64,000 nt of DNA from Vulcanimicrobiota bacterium (GTDB lineage Bacteria; Vulcanimicrobiota; Vulcanimicrobiia; Vulcanimicrobiales; Vulcanimicrobiaceae). Where the stretch lies: NCBI GenBank assembly GCA_027306785.1, contig DAHUZB010000008.1, positions 1 through 64,000 on the forward strand. Reading direction: 5' to 3'. Numbering within the stretch: the stretch's first letter is position 1; each line of letters opens with the position of its first letter. Under the pieces are notes generated by a model, which made no database searches, was not told the origin of the DNA, and saw only the letters and a program-made list of their open reading frames with translations. The position numbers and the translations under genes were made by a program. Shown here piece by piece: positions 26,299 to 35,647 of this stretch.

Positions 26299-26592
26299 AT
26301 GATGCACGAACGCCCGCTTCAGGAGCCTTCCGACCTCGTGATTTGGGGCGCCGCGTCGCTGCTCGGCGTGCTGCTGGGCGTGGCCGTGGCCTTCATGCTC
26401 TGGACGCAACTGCACCGCACCGGCGACCCGGCGATGCTGGGCGGGGCGGTTGTCGCCTTGGGCGGTGGCCTCGGACTCATGGGCCTGAGCCTGCGCGGCC
26501 TCACCGGGCGCCTCTTTCTGGCCGCCCTGGCCTGCGCGTTGCTGCTCGGCTTCTTCACCCTCGGCGGAGCCTTCTCGACCCTGGCCGGATAG
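26299..26592 (+). CDS. Small three-helix membrane protein, unknown function
   Basis: The 97-residue product has a short polar N-terminus (MHERPLQEPSD) and three hydrophobic helices: LVIWGAASLLGVLLGVAVAFM, AMLGGAVVALGGGLGLMGLSL and LFLAALACALLLGFFTLGG. ATG codons stand at 26299 and 26302. No ribosome site is visible; a TAxxxT hexamer just upstream suggests leaderless expression. It ends shortly before the groE promoter. No family is recognised. Confidence 0.65.
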   Translation: MMHERPLQEPSDLVIWGAASLLGVLLGVAVAFMLWTQLHRTGDPAMLGGAVVALGGGLGLMGLSLRGLTGRLFLAALACALLLGFFTLGGAFSTLAG

Positions 26593-26605
26593 GCCGCAAG
26601 GCCGC

Positions 26606-26634
26606 TTGCACTCGCCCCGGGAGTCTGCTAATAT
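26606..26634 (+). promoter_or_regulatory. Sigma-70-type promoter of groESL
   Basis: A -35 box TTGCAC (26606-26611) and -10 box TAATAT (26629-26634) are separated by exactly 17 bases. The predicted transcript start falls at about 26641, at the edge of the CIRCE palindrome, as in CIRCE/HrcA-regulated chaperone operons. Confidence 0.85.
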
Positions 26635-26642
26635 CCGAGGGC

Positions 26643-26667
26643 TGGCACTCAGCTGCTTAGAGTGCCA
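26643..26667 (+). promoter_or_regulatory. CIRCE operator (HrcA binding site)
   Basis: TGGCACTC, nine bases, then GAGTGCCA form a perfect 8-bp inverted repeat. The family consensus is TTAGCACTC-N9-GAGTGCTAA, so the core GCACTC-N9-GAGTGC is intact. It lies just downstream of the -10 box of groES, so HrcA binding would block transcription at normal temperature. hrcA itself is not in the window. Confidence 0.9.
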
Positions 26668-26702
26668 ACACCCCAACAAGCAGATTTTCCTGGAGGTTTT
26701 AC

Positions 26703-27008
26703 GTGAATCTCAAGCCTTTGGCCGATCGCGTGGTCATCGAGCACGTCGAGCAGAGCGAGAAGAGCACCGGTGGTATCTTCTTGCCCGACACCGCTAAAGA
26801 AAAGCCGCAAGAGGGCATCGTCCGTGCGGTTGGCACCGGCCGCGTGCTCGACAACGGCACGACCCTTCCGATGACCGTGAAGGTCGGCGATCGCGTGATC
26901 TATTCGAAGTACTCGGGTTCCGAGATCAAGGTCGACGGTACCGAGTTCCTCATCGTTTCCGAAAAAGACGTCCTCGCTGTCGTCGACAAAGTCGCGGCCG
27001 GCGTTTAA
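26703..27008 (+). CDS. groES: Co-chaperonin GroES
   Basis: GroES is the 10-kDa lid of the GroEL folding chamber. The GTG start is six bases after GGAGG (26692-26696). The 101-residue protein opens with [15 protein letters not shown] and has the mobile-loop region [21 protein letters not shown], followed by [14 protein letters not shown]. It is controlled by the CIRCE operator upstream and is co-transcribed with groEL. Confidence 0.97.
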   Translation: MNLKPLADRVVIEHVEQSEKSTGGIFLPDTAKEKPQEGIVRAVGTGRVLDNGTTLPMTVKVGDRVIYSKYSGSEIKVDGTEFLIVSEKDVLAVVDKVAAGV

Positions 27009-27019
27009 GGAGTTTCTGA

Positions 27020-28693
<1,674 letters not shown>

Positions 28694-28712
28694 TTCCCGC
28701 AAGGGAATGCAT

Positions 28713-28748
28713 AAAGGCCCCGACGGTGACGTCGGGGCCTTTTCTTTT
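28713..28748 (+). terminator. Intrinsic terminator of groESL
   Basis: AAAGGCCCCGAC (28713-28724) pairs perfectly with GTCGGGGCCTTT (28731-28742) across a six-base loop and runs into a T-rich tail (TTTCTTTT). It begins 20 bases after the groEL stop. Confidence 0.93.
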
Positions 28749-28771
28749 GCCAGTGCCGCAAGTGCGCAACG

Positions 28772-28795
28772 TGTCATCCTGAGCTTGTCGAAGGA
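28772..28795. repeat. REP-like repeat arm (TGTCATCCTGAGCTTGTCGAAGGA)
   Basis: This 24-base block is repeated in inverse orientation at 50818-50841 with only the last base different. At the second site it forms half of a palindrome. Here only one arm is present, between the groEL terminator and the low-G+C island, so it may be a solo or eroded copy. Confidence 0.75.
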
Positions 28796-28874
28796 CAGGG
28801 GGCGAAGTAGGAGGTGCGCCTTTGCTATTCTCTAGGTCTAGCTTAGGCTTGTCACATTACAAGCGAATCCGAAT

Positions 28875-29462
28875 TTACGAACGCGCTAAGGCAATCTCAA
28901 GTTCCCTAAAGAACTTGTCACAAGAGTCAACCCTACGAGCCAAATCAATATCGAATCTTGATGAAAATGCTGGTTGATCAACGCGGGGTTCATATTTGCG
29001 GCGCATCTGCTCACCCAGCCAACCTTTCGCATCACGCCTCGATTCTGGATCAGGATGATCAAAGAGATCGGCTGGTAAACCCCGTTGCCCGGCTAGAGAG
29101 CTGGCAGAAGCTAGAAACCATGTTTCGAACTCACGGTATGCTAGGGCAACTGCGAAAGGGATATCATCGCGGATAGCCTTGATCCTTCTGAGCATGTCCG
29201 GTCCAATCTCTTTTGGGCATTCATCTTCCAAATCAAGTAAAACAATTACGGATCCGTTTCCGTGTGTTTGACGAGCCGCTAGATCGATAGTTCTCAAAAA
29301 CTCTCTTTCATCTCGCCGAAAACGGTCCGCTTTCACCCTGATTGGATCTACGATCGTAAATCCCGAATGCAATCCCTTCGACGCCGCGAAACGTCGTATT
29401 ACTACGGGGACCGCTTCTACTTCACCGTATCCCTCAACGACCGTAACAATTCGGTGACTCAA
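28875..29462 (-). CDS. DUF4276 family protein (TOPRIM-like), partner of AAA ATPase
   Basis: The 195-residue protein has the DUF4276 layout. An N-terminal VTVVEGYGEVEAVPVVIRR carries the first acidic residue of a TOPRIM-like fold, and SVIVLLDLEDECP carries a DxxD-like acidic pair. A later EFETWFLAS segment is common in this family. The start is a TTG that overlaps the ATPase stop (TTGA), so the pair is co-translated. ATPase plus TOPRIM-type effector pairs (PARIS, OLD and Gabija relatives) are known anti-phage systems; DUF4276 pairs are often suspected to be similar. The G+C content and codon use differ from neighbours, pointing to transfer. Nuclease activity is inferred, not shown. Confidence 0.75.
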   Translation of the reverse strand: MSHRIVTVVEGYGEVEAVPVVIRRFAASKGLHSGFTIVDPIRVKADRFRRDEREFLRTIDLAARQTHGNGSVIVLLDLEDECPKEIGPDMLRRIKAIRDDIPFAVALAYREFETWFLASASSLAGQRGLPADLFDHPDPESRRDAKGWLGEQMRRKYEPRVDQPAFSSRFDIDLARRVDSCDKFFRELEIALARS

Positions 29463-30658
29463 TGCTTTTGAGAATCTTCAAATAGCGAAATCTGTTGATG
29501 GCTCTGCTGCTCCATGCTTTCCTCATCAGGTTTCAGTTGATTTGCTCGAAGCAGCTCGCCTGCTGAGTATAGGCCATCCTTAAGCACGGCTCTTGCCGCA
29601 TCGCTGATGTTCGTAAGGACGGTGGCGCCATTGTTTGTGGTTACTGCGCGAATTTGATCGGCGGAAATTCGTTCGTCGTCGAGTAAGTCCGCGGAGTGGC
29701 TTGTTACCAAAATCTGCTTCTGCTGACTTGCGAGGTCTAAAGCTGCTAGCATTACGCTGAGTGCGCCAGCGTGCAATGCGGTTTCAGGCTCCTCGACTCC
29801 GAGCAATGGTATTTTCGGACCTTCCGTATCAATGTCTTGAAAGAGTGATACGAGTATTCCGAGCGCTCGGAGTGTGCCGTCCGACATATTGTTCGAATAA
29901 AAATTCCAGAGGCTCTCGTTTGCCGAAACCTTTTGCCGAAATAGTACCGTCTCGAGAGAGCCGAAATTTTTGACTTCGAGCGAACGTACTTGAGGGACAA
30001 TTTTGCTAAGAAAGTCTTCGATAAGAGTCTTGGCGCTCGGAGAATTCGCAATGATTCGACTTAAGATCGTCGTGATATTGCTGCCGTCTCTGAGGAGGAA
30101 CGGTTCTGCGCTGGGAGGCTGTATTCGCTTGATTGCATCTGGATTTAAGTTGTAGAAGCGCATGCTCGAGAGCGCGTCATATAGTCCTCGGAATGCTTGG
30201 TGACCGGAAATATTGACCAGGTAGAGGCGATCTGTTGCGATGCTCGCTGTTGGCGTGACGTTGGTTGAGAGGCTGCCATTGTCAATTCTGAAAAAGGCCT
30301 CATCCAGGGCACCAAAAATATGGCATTGCTCTGTTTGGACGCTGTAGGTTCCCTTTTCTTTTGCGCCGATGCGGAAAGCGTAGTGGCCGGCTTGCCCTGA
30401 TGGAAGACTGAAATCTAAGCGAATACCGAAGTGTGTCGGATGACCGCTTGATCGCCGCCGAACATCGTTGATTCCGCCCCTGTCGCGTAACGCGTGGTCG
30501 AGCGGGGCCGTCAGGGCATCGCTGACAAATCTTAGCGCGTCAAGGAAGTTGCTCTTACCGCTGCCGTTTGGGCCAACTAAAAAAGTGAGCTGACCTAGAG
30601 CGACATCAGCCTTTGCGATGCTCTTATAATTTGTTAGACGAATACGCTTTAGAAAAAT
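29459..30658 (-). CDS. AAA (SMC/RecF-like, AAA_21) ATPase, probable ATT start
   Basis: Read from 30658, the 399-residue frame begins IFLKRIRLTNYKSI and continues LTFLVGPNGSGKSNFLDALRF (Walker A). The ABC-type signature SDGTLRALGIL, Walker B IPLLGVEEPETALHAGA and the switch histidine ILVTSHSADLLD follow. This is a complete AAA_21-type ATPase of the RecF/OLD kind. No ATG, GTG or TTG exists in frame between the upstream stop (30704-30706) and an internal ATG at 30163, which would remove Walker A. An ATT at 30656-30658, about eight bases after GAGGG, fits the family N-terminus. A five-codon ATG...TAG frame lies just upstream. It probably acts as the sensor or motor for the DUF4276 effector. Confidence 0.8.
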   Translation of the reverse strand: MFLKRIRLTNYKSIAKADVALGQLTFLVGPNGSGKSNFLDALRFVSDALTAPLDHALRDRGGINDVRRRSSGHPTHFGIRLDFSLPSGQAGHYAFRIGAKEKGTYSVQTEQCHIFGALDEAFFRIDNGSLSTNVTPTASIATDRLYLVNISGHQAFRGLYDALSSMRFYNLNPDAIKRIQPPSAEPFLLRDGSNITTILSRIIANSPSAKTLIEDFLSKIVPQVRSLEVKNFGSLETVLFRQKVSANESLWNFYSNNMSDGTLRALGILVSLFQDIDTEGPKIPLLGVEEPETALHAGALSVMLAALDLASQQKQILVTSHSADLLDDERISADQIRAVTTNNGATVLTNISDAARAVLKDGLYSAGELLRANQLKPDEESMEQQSHQQISLFEDSQKH

Positions 30659-30956
30659 CGCCTTGTCCCTCGCGACTACAAGCTGAGGTTCATGATGTTT
30701 TTTTTAGTGGCTTAGAATACCTCGAAAATCTCTTCCCCGAATATCTTAGCCCGCCGGGTTGCGCTGAGTCCGGCAGCCTGGGATATTCAGCAAGTGTGCC
30801 CGAGGAAATGGGATTCCCGAGACAATTCCACTGCGACAGCCTCGTGCCTGAGCGGGCCTCAGCGAGCCGTCTTCCGGCTGCTGCTCGCGCACAAACGGCT
30901 GAGCCCTTAAGGTTACCTCCAGGACTGGGCGCCGCGATCTGTGCATACTAGGGCCT
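30659..30956. other. 298-base intergenic region between divergent genes
   Basis: No convincing gene is seen. On the minus strand TATTCT (30714-30719) could be the -10 of the AAA ATPase, with a possible five-codon reading frame at 30676-30693. Composition changes from A+T-rich to G+C-rich around 30750, which marks the right edge of the transferred-looking island. A GCCGG...CCGGC hairpin occurs near 30750-30775. The plus-strand end holds a possible leaderless promoter for the GGDEF gene. Confidence 0.4.
30944..30949 (+). promoter_or_regulatory. Possible -10 element (CATACT) for a leaderless start
   Basis: CATACT ends seven bases before the ATG at 30957, and no Shine-Dalgarno sequence lies between. 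This spacing would place the transcript start at or next to the ATG. It is one of three such cases in the window. Confidence 0.4.
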
Positions 30957-33900
30957 ATGGCCCTCGTGCGGGATAAGGCGGCCTCGGGGCGCGAGCTTTT
31001 GCATCGCGTCGCGCTGCTGCTTGCCTCGGATCTGCCGCTGCATGACCTCGTCGAGAAGTCGGCGCTCGTGCTCGGCTCGGCGCTCGGGGGCGCGAGCATC
31101 CATGTCGTGCTGCGCCGCGAGGGGCGACCGTTCATCGAACGCGGCGCACCACTCGGCCCCAATGCGCTCGCGGTGCCGATCCTCGGGGGCGCAGGCGAGA
31201 TCGGGGTGCTACACGCGATGTGGCCCCACGGCGCCGAGCCCGACGACTATGATGTCACGCTCCTCGAAGCGGCCGCGATGCAGCTCGGGTCGCGAGCGTT
31301 GCGCGAATTCGAACGCGAGGAGCGCGAGCGGTTGCTGCAGCTCGCCGCGACCGATGCCCTCACCGGCCTCGCGAATCGGCGCACGTTCGATGAAACGCTC
31401 GCGCGGGAATGGGCGCGCTGCGCCCGGTCGGAGCGTCCGCTCAGCCTGCTGATGCTCGACGTCGATTTCTTCAAACTCTACAACGATGCGTACGGGCACG
31501 TCGCGGGCGATCGATGCCTACAGCGCGTGGCGCGGGCTATCGCGTCGTGCGTGAAGCGCCCGGGTGATGTGGCCTGCCGTTACGGCGGCGAAGAGTTTGC
31601 GGTGATCTTGCCGGAAACGGCGCCCGGCGATGCGATGCGGGTCGCGCAACAGATCTGCGATGCGGTGCGTTCGGAGCAGATCGCACATCAAGGTTCGTCG
31701 CTCGGTTATGCGACGGTCAGTATCGGATGCGCGGGCGTCGAGCCGCAGAGCGGCGTCGATCACGCGGCGCTCACCACCGCAGCTGACGAACAGCTCTACC
31801 GGGCAAAAGAGCATGGGCGTAACCGCGCGGCGTGGGCGGACGCGCTTAGCGAGGCGCCCGCTGCGGAACGACAGACCGGGCCGCGTTCGAATCTGCCGAC
31901 ACCGCAGAATCTGTTCTTCGGGCGTGACGGCGATCTCGACGTGATGGCGGCGCTGATGCGCGACGCGCGGCTGCTGAGCATTGTCGGTCCCGGCGGCGTC
32001 GGCAAGACACGGCTCGCCATCGAGTTCGCGCGGCGCCATGCGGCGCGATTTGCGGACGGCGTCTATTTCGTCGATCTTGCGTCCCTCAGCGAGGGATCGT
32101 TCGTCACACCCGAGATTTTGGCGGTGCTCGGCGTTCCCGAAGCGGCGCGGCGCGATGCCGACGAGCTCCTTGCAGCGCATCTTACCGACAAGCATGCGCT
32201 CATCGTGCTCGACAATTGCGAGCACTTGGCCGATCGCGTGGCGATCCTGCTCGAGCGACTGGTCGCGTCGACGCCCGGTCCTTCGTTCGTGGTCACCGCA
32301 CGGCGAAGTCTGCGCGTCGAGGGCGAACAGGTCTATCGGCTCGCAACCCTGCAGCAAGGCGACGCCGTCGCGCTCTTCGCCAGCCGCGCTCAGGCCGCGC
32401 TCCCGTCGTTCGGGCTCGATGCGCAGAATATCGAAACGATCAAAGCCATCTGCACCGAGCTCAACGGAATTCCGCTCGCGATCGAGCTTGCGGCGGCGCG
32501 CGTTCGGGTGTTGCCGCTCGGGGAATTGCGCACCGAGTTTGCCGAGCGCGCGCAGCGGCGCACCGTCGACGATACGATCGAGTGGAGCTACGGCATCCTC
32601 GGCGCGGACGAGCAGACGTTGCTTCGACGCCTCGCCGTTTTTGCGGGCGCGTTCACGTTGGATGCGGCGCAGGCGATTTGTGCGTACGATGCCGATTTCG
32701 ACTTGATCGACCTGCTCGGGCGCTTGAGCGACAAATCCCTCGTGCAATCGGATCCGGTGGCGGGTCGCTATTGGCTGCTCGAATCCACGCGCGAATTCGG
32801 GCGTCGCCTGCTCGAATCGCGCGGCGAATACGATCCGCTCCGAGCGCGCTACCTCGATGCGTTGGCAACGATGGCTCGCGATGCGGAGAAGCTCTTCGCG
32901 CACGGCGCCGGTGACGATGTACGCGCGAGCGTGGTCGCGACTTACGCCGACTTCCGCGCGGCGATGGAGTGGGCGCTCGCGGGCGGCGGCGACGTTCGAC
33001 AAGGCGCGGCGCTGGTGGCGGCGCTCGGTTGGTATTGGACGGAAGGCGGGCTCTGGCGCGAAGCGCGGTATTGGCTCGATCTCGCGCTGCGCCACACGCT
33101 CGACGAGATGGGAAGCGCGCTCGCGGCGCGCTTGCTGCTCGCCTCGGCGGTAGCCTACTACGTGCAAGGTGAGTTTGCGGCGATGGGTACGGAGGCGCGG
33201 CGCTGTTACGATGCCTACCGCTCGCACGACGATCGCATCGGCATGGCGAGCGCGCAGAATCTCATGGCGATCGAAGCGCAGTTTTCCGGCCGTCTGAACG
33301 ATGCATACGAACTCTGGCAATCCGTGCTGCAGGCTTCGCGTGAGGCCGGGAACGCACGGTTCGAAGCCGTGGTGCTGGGCAATCTCGCCGAGGTCGTGGC
33401 GGAATGGAAGCGCGACTATGCGGAATCCGAGCATCTCTACGAACGCGCGTCGGCGATCCATCGTCGACTCTCCAACTCATTTCCGCTCGGCGTCACGCTC
33501 GGCGACTGGAGTGTGACCGCCGCCTATCAAGGCGATCTTCGCCGGGCCGAACGTCTGGCTACGGAGGCGCTGGAGATCTTCCGCGGCTTCGACGAAGAGA
33601 TGCGCGTGGTCGAACAACTGATCCGCATCGCCCAGTATCGCATCTGGGCAGGGCGCATCGACGAAGCGAAGCGTACGCTCCGCGAGGTCTTCGAGCGATT
33701 GTCGAGCGGCGCGAATCCGCTCTATGCCGCGCGAGCGGCCGAATCGCTCGCCGAGCTAGCGGCCGCCCAGGAGCGCTCTGCGGAGGCGGCCTCGTTTCTT
33801 GCCTATGCTGATGCGCTACGCCGCGACCAGCGTCTCGTGAGACCCGCGCAAATTGTGGAGCGCCTGGCCACGCTACGCGCGCGGCTCGCGGCCGTTGCGC

Positions 33901-33962
33901 GAACGCCGGATGAACGCGAGTTCTTCGCGCTCGCTCACGAACTCATACGCCGCGCACACTAG
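30957..33962 (+). CDS. GGDEF diguanylate cyclase fused to STAND (NB-ARC-like) ATPase and TPR-like repeats
   Basis: The 1001-residue protein has four visible parts. Residues ~15-115 look like a small GAF-like sensor. Residues ~125-295 are a GGDEF domain with ATDALTGLANRR, DVDFFKLYNDAYGH, the catalytic GGEEF (210-214) and a product-inhibition RxxD (RPGD, 201-204) exactly five residues before it, so c-di-GMP synthesis looks intact. Residues ~315-650 are a STAND ATPase: Walker A GPGGVGKT (344-351), Walker B LIVLDNCEHL, and GIPLAIELAAARV. The remainder is TPR-like helical repeats. There is no DNA-binding domain. The common family has an adenylate cyclase or HTH in front of this ATPase; a cyclic-di-GMP cyclase there is unusual. 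No membrane segment is seen, so it should be cytoplasmic. Confidence 0.85.
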   Translation: MALVRDKAASGRELLHRVALLLASDLPLHDLVEKSALVLGSALGGASIHVVLRREGRPFIERGAPLGPNALAVPILGGAGEIGVLHAMWPHGAEPDDYDVTLLEAAAMQLGSRALREFEREERERLLQLAATDALTGLANRRTFDETLAREWARCARSERPLSLLMLDVDFFKLYNDAYGHVAGDRCLQRVARAIASCVKRPGDVACRYGGEEFAVILPETAPGDAMRVAQQICDAVRSEQIAHQGSSLGYATVSIGCAGVEPQSGVDHAALTTAADEQLYRAKEHGRNRAAWADALSEAPAAERQTGPRSNLPTPQNLFFGRDGDLDVMAALMRDARLLSIVGPGGVGKTRLAIEFARRHAARFADGVYFVDLASLSEGSFVTPEILAVLGVPEAARRDADELLAAHLTDKHALIVLDNCEHLADRVAILLERLVASTPGPSFVVTARRSLRVEGEQVYRLATLQQGDAVALFASRAQAALPSFGLDAQNIETIKAICTELNGIPLAIELAAARVRVLPLGELRTEFAERAQRRTVDDTIEWSYGILGADEQTLLRRLAVFAGAFTLDAAQAICAYDADFDLIDLLGRLSDKSLVQSDPVAGRYWLLESTREFGRRLLESRGEYDPLRARYLDALATMARDAEKLFAHGAGDDVRASVVATYADFRAAMEWALAGGGDVRQGAALVAALGWYWTEGGLWREARYWLDLALRHTLDEMGSALAARLLLASAVAYYVQGEFAAMGTEARRCYDAYRSHDDRIGMASAQNLMAIEAQFSGRLNDAYELWQSVLQASREAGNARFEAVVLGNLAEVVAEWKRDYAESEHLYERASAIHRRLSNSFPLGVTLGDWSVTAAYQGDLRRAERLATEALEIFRGFDEEMRVVEQLIRIAQYRIWAGRIDEAKRTLREVFERLSSGANPLYAARAAESLAELAAAQERSAEAASFLAYADALRRDQRLVRPAQIVERLATLRARLAAVARTPDEREFFALAHELIRRAH

Positions 33963-33972
33963 GCGAAGGCGG

Positions 33973-33978
33973 TATACT
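33973..33978 (+). promoter_or_regulatory. Possible -10 element (TATACT) for a leaderless start
   Basis: TATACT ends six bases before the ATG at 33985 with no ribosome site between. It lies 10 bases after the stop of the GGDEF-STAND gene, so the CoA-transferase gene may have its own leaderless transcript. Confidence 0.45.
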
Positions 33979-33984
33979 GAACGT

Positions 33985-35331
33985 ATGCCGGTGCTGCCCT
34001 CGGTTTTTCACGTCGATGCATTCGCTCTCGAGTGCGTGATGCGCGCGCACGAAGCCGCCGCGGCGTTCATGCGCGAGCGCGACGGCATCGCTCGCGCCGT
34101 TGCCGTGAACGAGCGCGAGGCCGCCATCGCGTTTCGTTCGGAAGCGTACCTACGCGTCGACGGCGCGTTCCCGGGTGAGGCGTGGGCGCCGCTCTCGGGC
34201 GATTTTCGCACGGGCGACGGGCGCTGGATTCGCCTGCACTGCAACTTTGCGCATCACGCGCTGGCCGCGCTCGCCGCGCTCGGGCTGCCGCCCGATGCAG
34301 ACCGCAATGCGCTCACCGCGGCCGTCGCGCGGTGCGATGCGTTCGCGATCGAAGAAGCGGTGATCGCGCACGGCGGTGCGGCGGCGGCGATGCGTTCGCT
34401 CGAGGAATGGACCGCGCATCCGCAAGCGCGCGCGCTCGCCGATCTGCCGCTCGTCGCGATCGAACGCATCGGTGATGCGTCGCCCGCGGCGCGGCATTGC
34501 GCCGCGGAGCGTCCGCTCGACGGCGTGCGCGTGCTCGATCTCACGCGCGTGATTGCTGGACCGGTTGCGGGTCGCGTGCTCGCGGCATACGGCGCCGATG
34601 TGCTGCGGATCGGCGCGGCGCATCTGCCCACGATCCTTCCCGCCGTCATCGATACGGGCTTCGGTAAGCGTTTCGCTGAGCTGGATCTGCGCACCGATGC
34701 GGGGCGCGCGTCGTTGCGTGCGTTGATCGCGCGGGCGGACATCGTGCTGCAAGCCTATCGCCCGCATGCGCTCGCGCGTTACGGCTTCGGTGCCGACGAG
34801 ATTGCGGCGATCAAGCCCGGCATCGTCTGCGTCTCGATCAGCGCGTACGGCCATGCGGGGCCGTGGCGCGAACGTCGCGGCTTCGATAGCGTGGTGCAGA
34901 TGGCGAACGGTATCGCGCACGAAGGCATGCGCCGCAGCGGCGGCGATCGTCCGCGCCCGTTACCCGCGCAGGCACAGGATCACGGCACCGGTTGGCTCGC
35001 GGCCGCTGCCGCGGTGGAAACGCTGCTTTTGCAAGCACACGGCGGCGGATCGTGGCACGTGCAGCTCTCGCTCGCGCGCACCGGCGAGCACCTGAAGGCG
35101 ATGGGCGAAGCCGACACGCTGCGGCTGCCGATGCCCGCGCTCGACGACGTGCGCGATCTGCTCGACGAAACGGCGTCACCCTTCGGGCGCGTGACGCACC
35201 TGCGCGTTCCGGGTCGGATCGAGGGCGTCGATCTCTGCCCGCGAACGCCGCCGCATCCGCAAGGCTACGACGCCGCGGCCTTCAGTACCGATTCCAGCAG
35301 CCCCGGAAAGCGGTTCTCCAAGCACGTGTAG
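33985..35331 (+). CDS. CoA-transferase family III (CaiB/BaiF) protein
   Basis: Family III enzymes move CoA between carboxylic acids. The 448-residue protein starts at the ATG after TATACT. Typical segments are LDGVRVLDLTRVIAGPVAGRVLA, YGADVLRIG, LDLRTDAGRASLRALIARADIVLQAYRP and GFDSVVQMANGIA. The N-terminal ~165 residues precede the canonical domain and hold a truncated, CaiB-like segment, so the protein may be a rearranged two-domain type. Substrates cannot be assigned. Its 3' end overlaps the convergent ArsR gene by 67 bases. Confidence 0.8.
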   Translation: MPVLPSVFHVDAFALECVMRAHEAAAAFMRERDGIARAVAVNEREAAIAFRSEAYLRVDGAFPGEAWAPLSGDFRTGDGRWIRLHCNFAHHALAALAALGLPPDADRNALTAAVARCDAFAIEEAVIAHGGAAAAMRSLEEWTAHPQARALADLPLVAIERIGDASPAARHCAAERPLDGVRVLDLTRVIAGPVAGRVLAAYGADVLRIGAAHLPTILPAVIDTGFGKRFAELDLRTDAGRASLRALIARADIVLQAYRPHALARYGFGADEIAAIKPGIVCVSISAYGHAGPWRERRGFDSVVQMANGIAHEGMRRSGGDRPRPLPAQAQDHGTGWLAAAAAVETLLLQAHGGGSWHVQLSLARTGEHLKAMGEADTLRLPMPALDDVRDLLDETASPFGRVTHLRVPGRIEGVDLCPRTPPHPQGYDAAAFSTDSSSPGKRFSKHV

Positions 35332-35576
35332 CGCAGCCGGACGTGGCGCTCGGTGCCCTCGACGCGCGTGCGCGTGAGGCCCGCTTCGCGCAGCACTTTG
35401 AGGTGGTGCGAGCGCGTGGACTTCGGCATCTCGGCGGGACCGAGGGTGCGGCAGATCACCTCGCCGCGCGCGTGCAGCTCGGCGACCATGCGCAAGCGCA
35501 TCGGGTCACTCAGCGCGTCGAGCACGCTGCCCAGCTCGATCGCGGCGGGTTCGGGTTCGTAAATTGCATCGGCCAT
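35265..35576 (-). CDS. ArsR-type winged-helix repressor
   Basis: From the ATG at 35576 the product is about 103 residues with an ArsR-like fold: LGSVLDALSDPMRLRMVAELH, the recognition helix region MPKSTRSHHLKVLREAGL, and a wing (RTRVEGTERHVRLRY). A TTG at 35597 would add seven residues but would run through operator 1, so the ATG is preferred. No cysteine pair for metal sensing is present, so it is probably not an arsenic sensor. It is divergent from the EamA transporter, with three matching palindromes between and in front of them, which suggests autorepression and control of the exporter. Confidence 0.85.
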   Translation of the reverse strand: MADAIYEPEPAAIELGSVLDALSDPMRLRMVAELHARGEVICRTLGPAEMPKSTRSHHLKVLREAGLTRTRVEGTERHVRLRYTCLENRFPGLLESVLKAAAS

Positions 35577-35577
35577 A

Positions 35578-35595
35578 GTTCGATCATTTTCGAAC
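35578..35595. promoter_or_regulatory. Operator 1: GTTCGA-N6-TCGAAC
   Basis: A perfect 6-bp inverted repeat with a six-base spacer lies directly in front of the ArsR-type gene start. It is the first of three copies, 37 bases centre-to-centre from the next. Confidence 0.75.
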
Positions 35596-35614
35596 AATGC
35601 GACGTTGGTCGTAT

Positions 35615-35632
35615 GTTCGATCCTAATCGAAC
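35615..35632. promoter_or_regulatory. Operator 2: GTTCGA-N6-TCGAAC
   Basis: This is a second perfect copy of the palindrome, between the divergent ArsR-type and EamA genes. The identical arm and spacer lengths argue for a dimeric winged-helix binding site. Confidence 0.75.
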
Positions 35633-35647
35633 CTTACCATGAGCTTT

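Noticed and set aside
30613-30951. Plus-strand 112-codon open frame between the ATPase and the GGDEF fusion
   Set aside because: No ribosome site or recognisable domain, and it covers the promoter side of both divergent genes.
35265-35331. Frame error between the CoA-transferase and ArsR-type genes
   Set aside because: The 67-base overlap is convergent and both ends look natural (ArsR C-terminus complete, CoA-transferase tail plausible), so I treat it as a real overlap.
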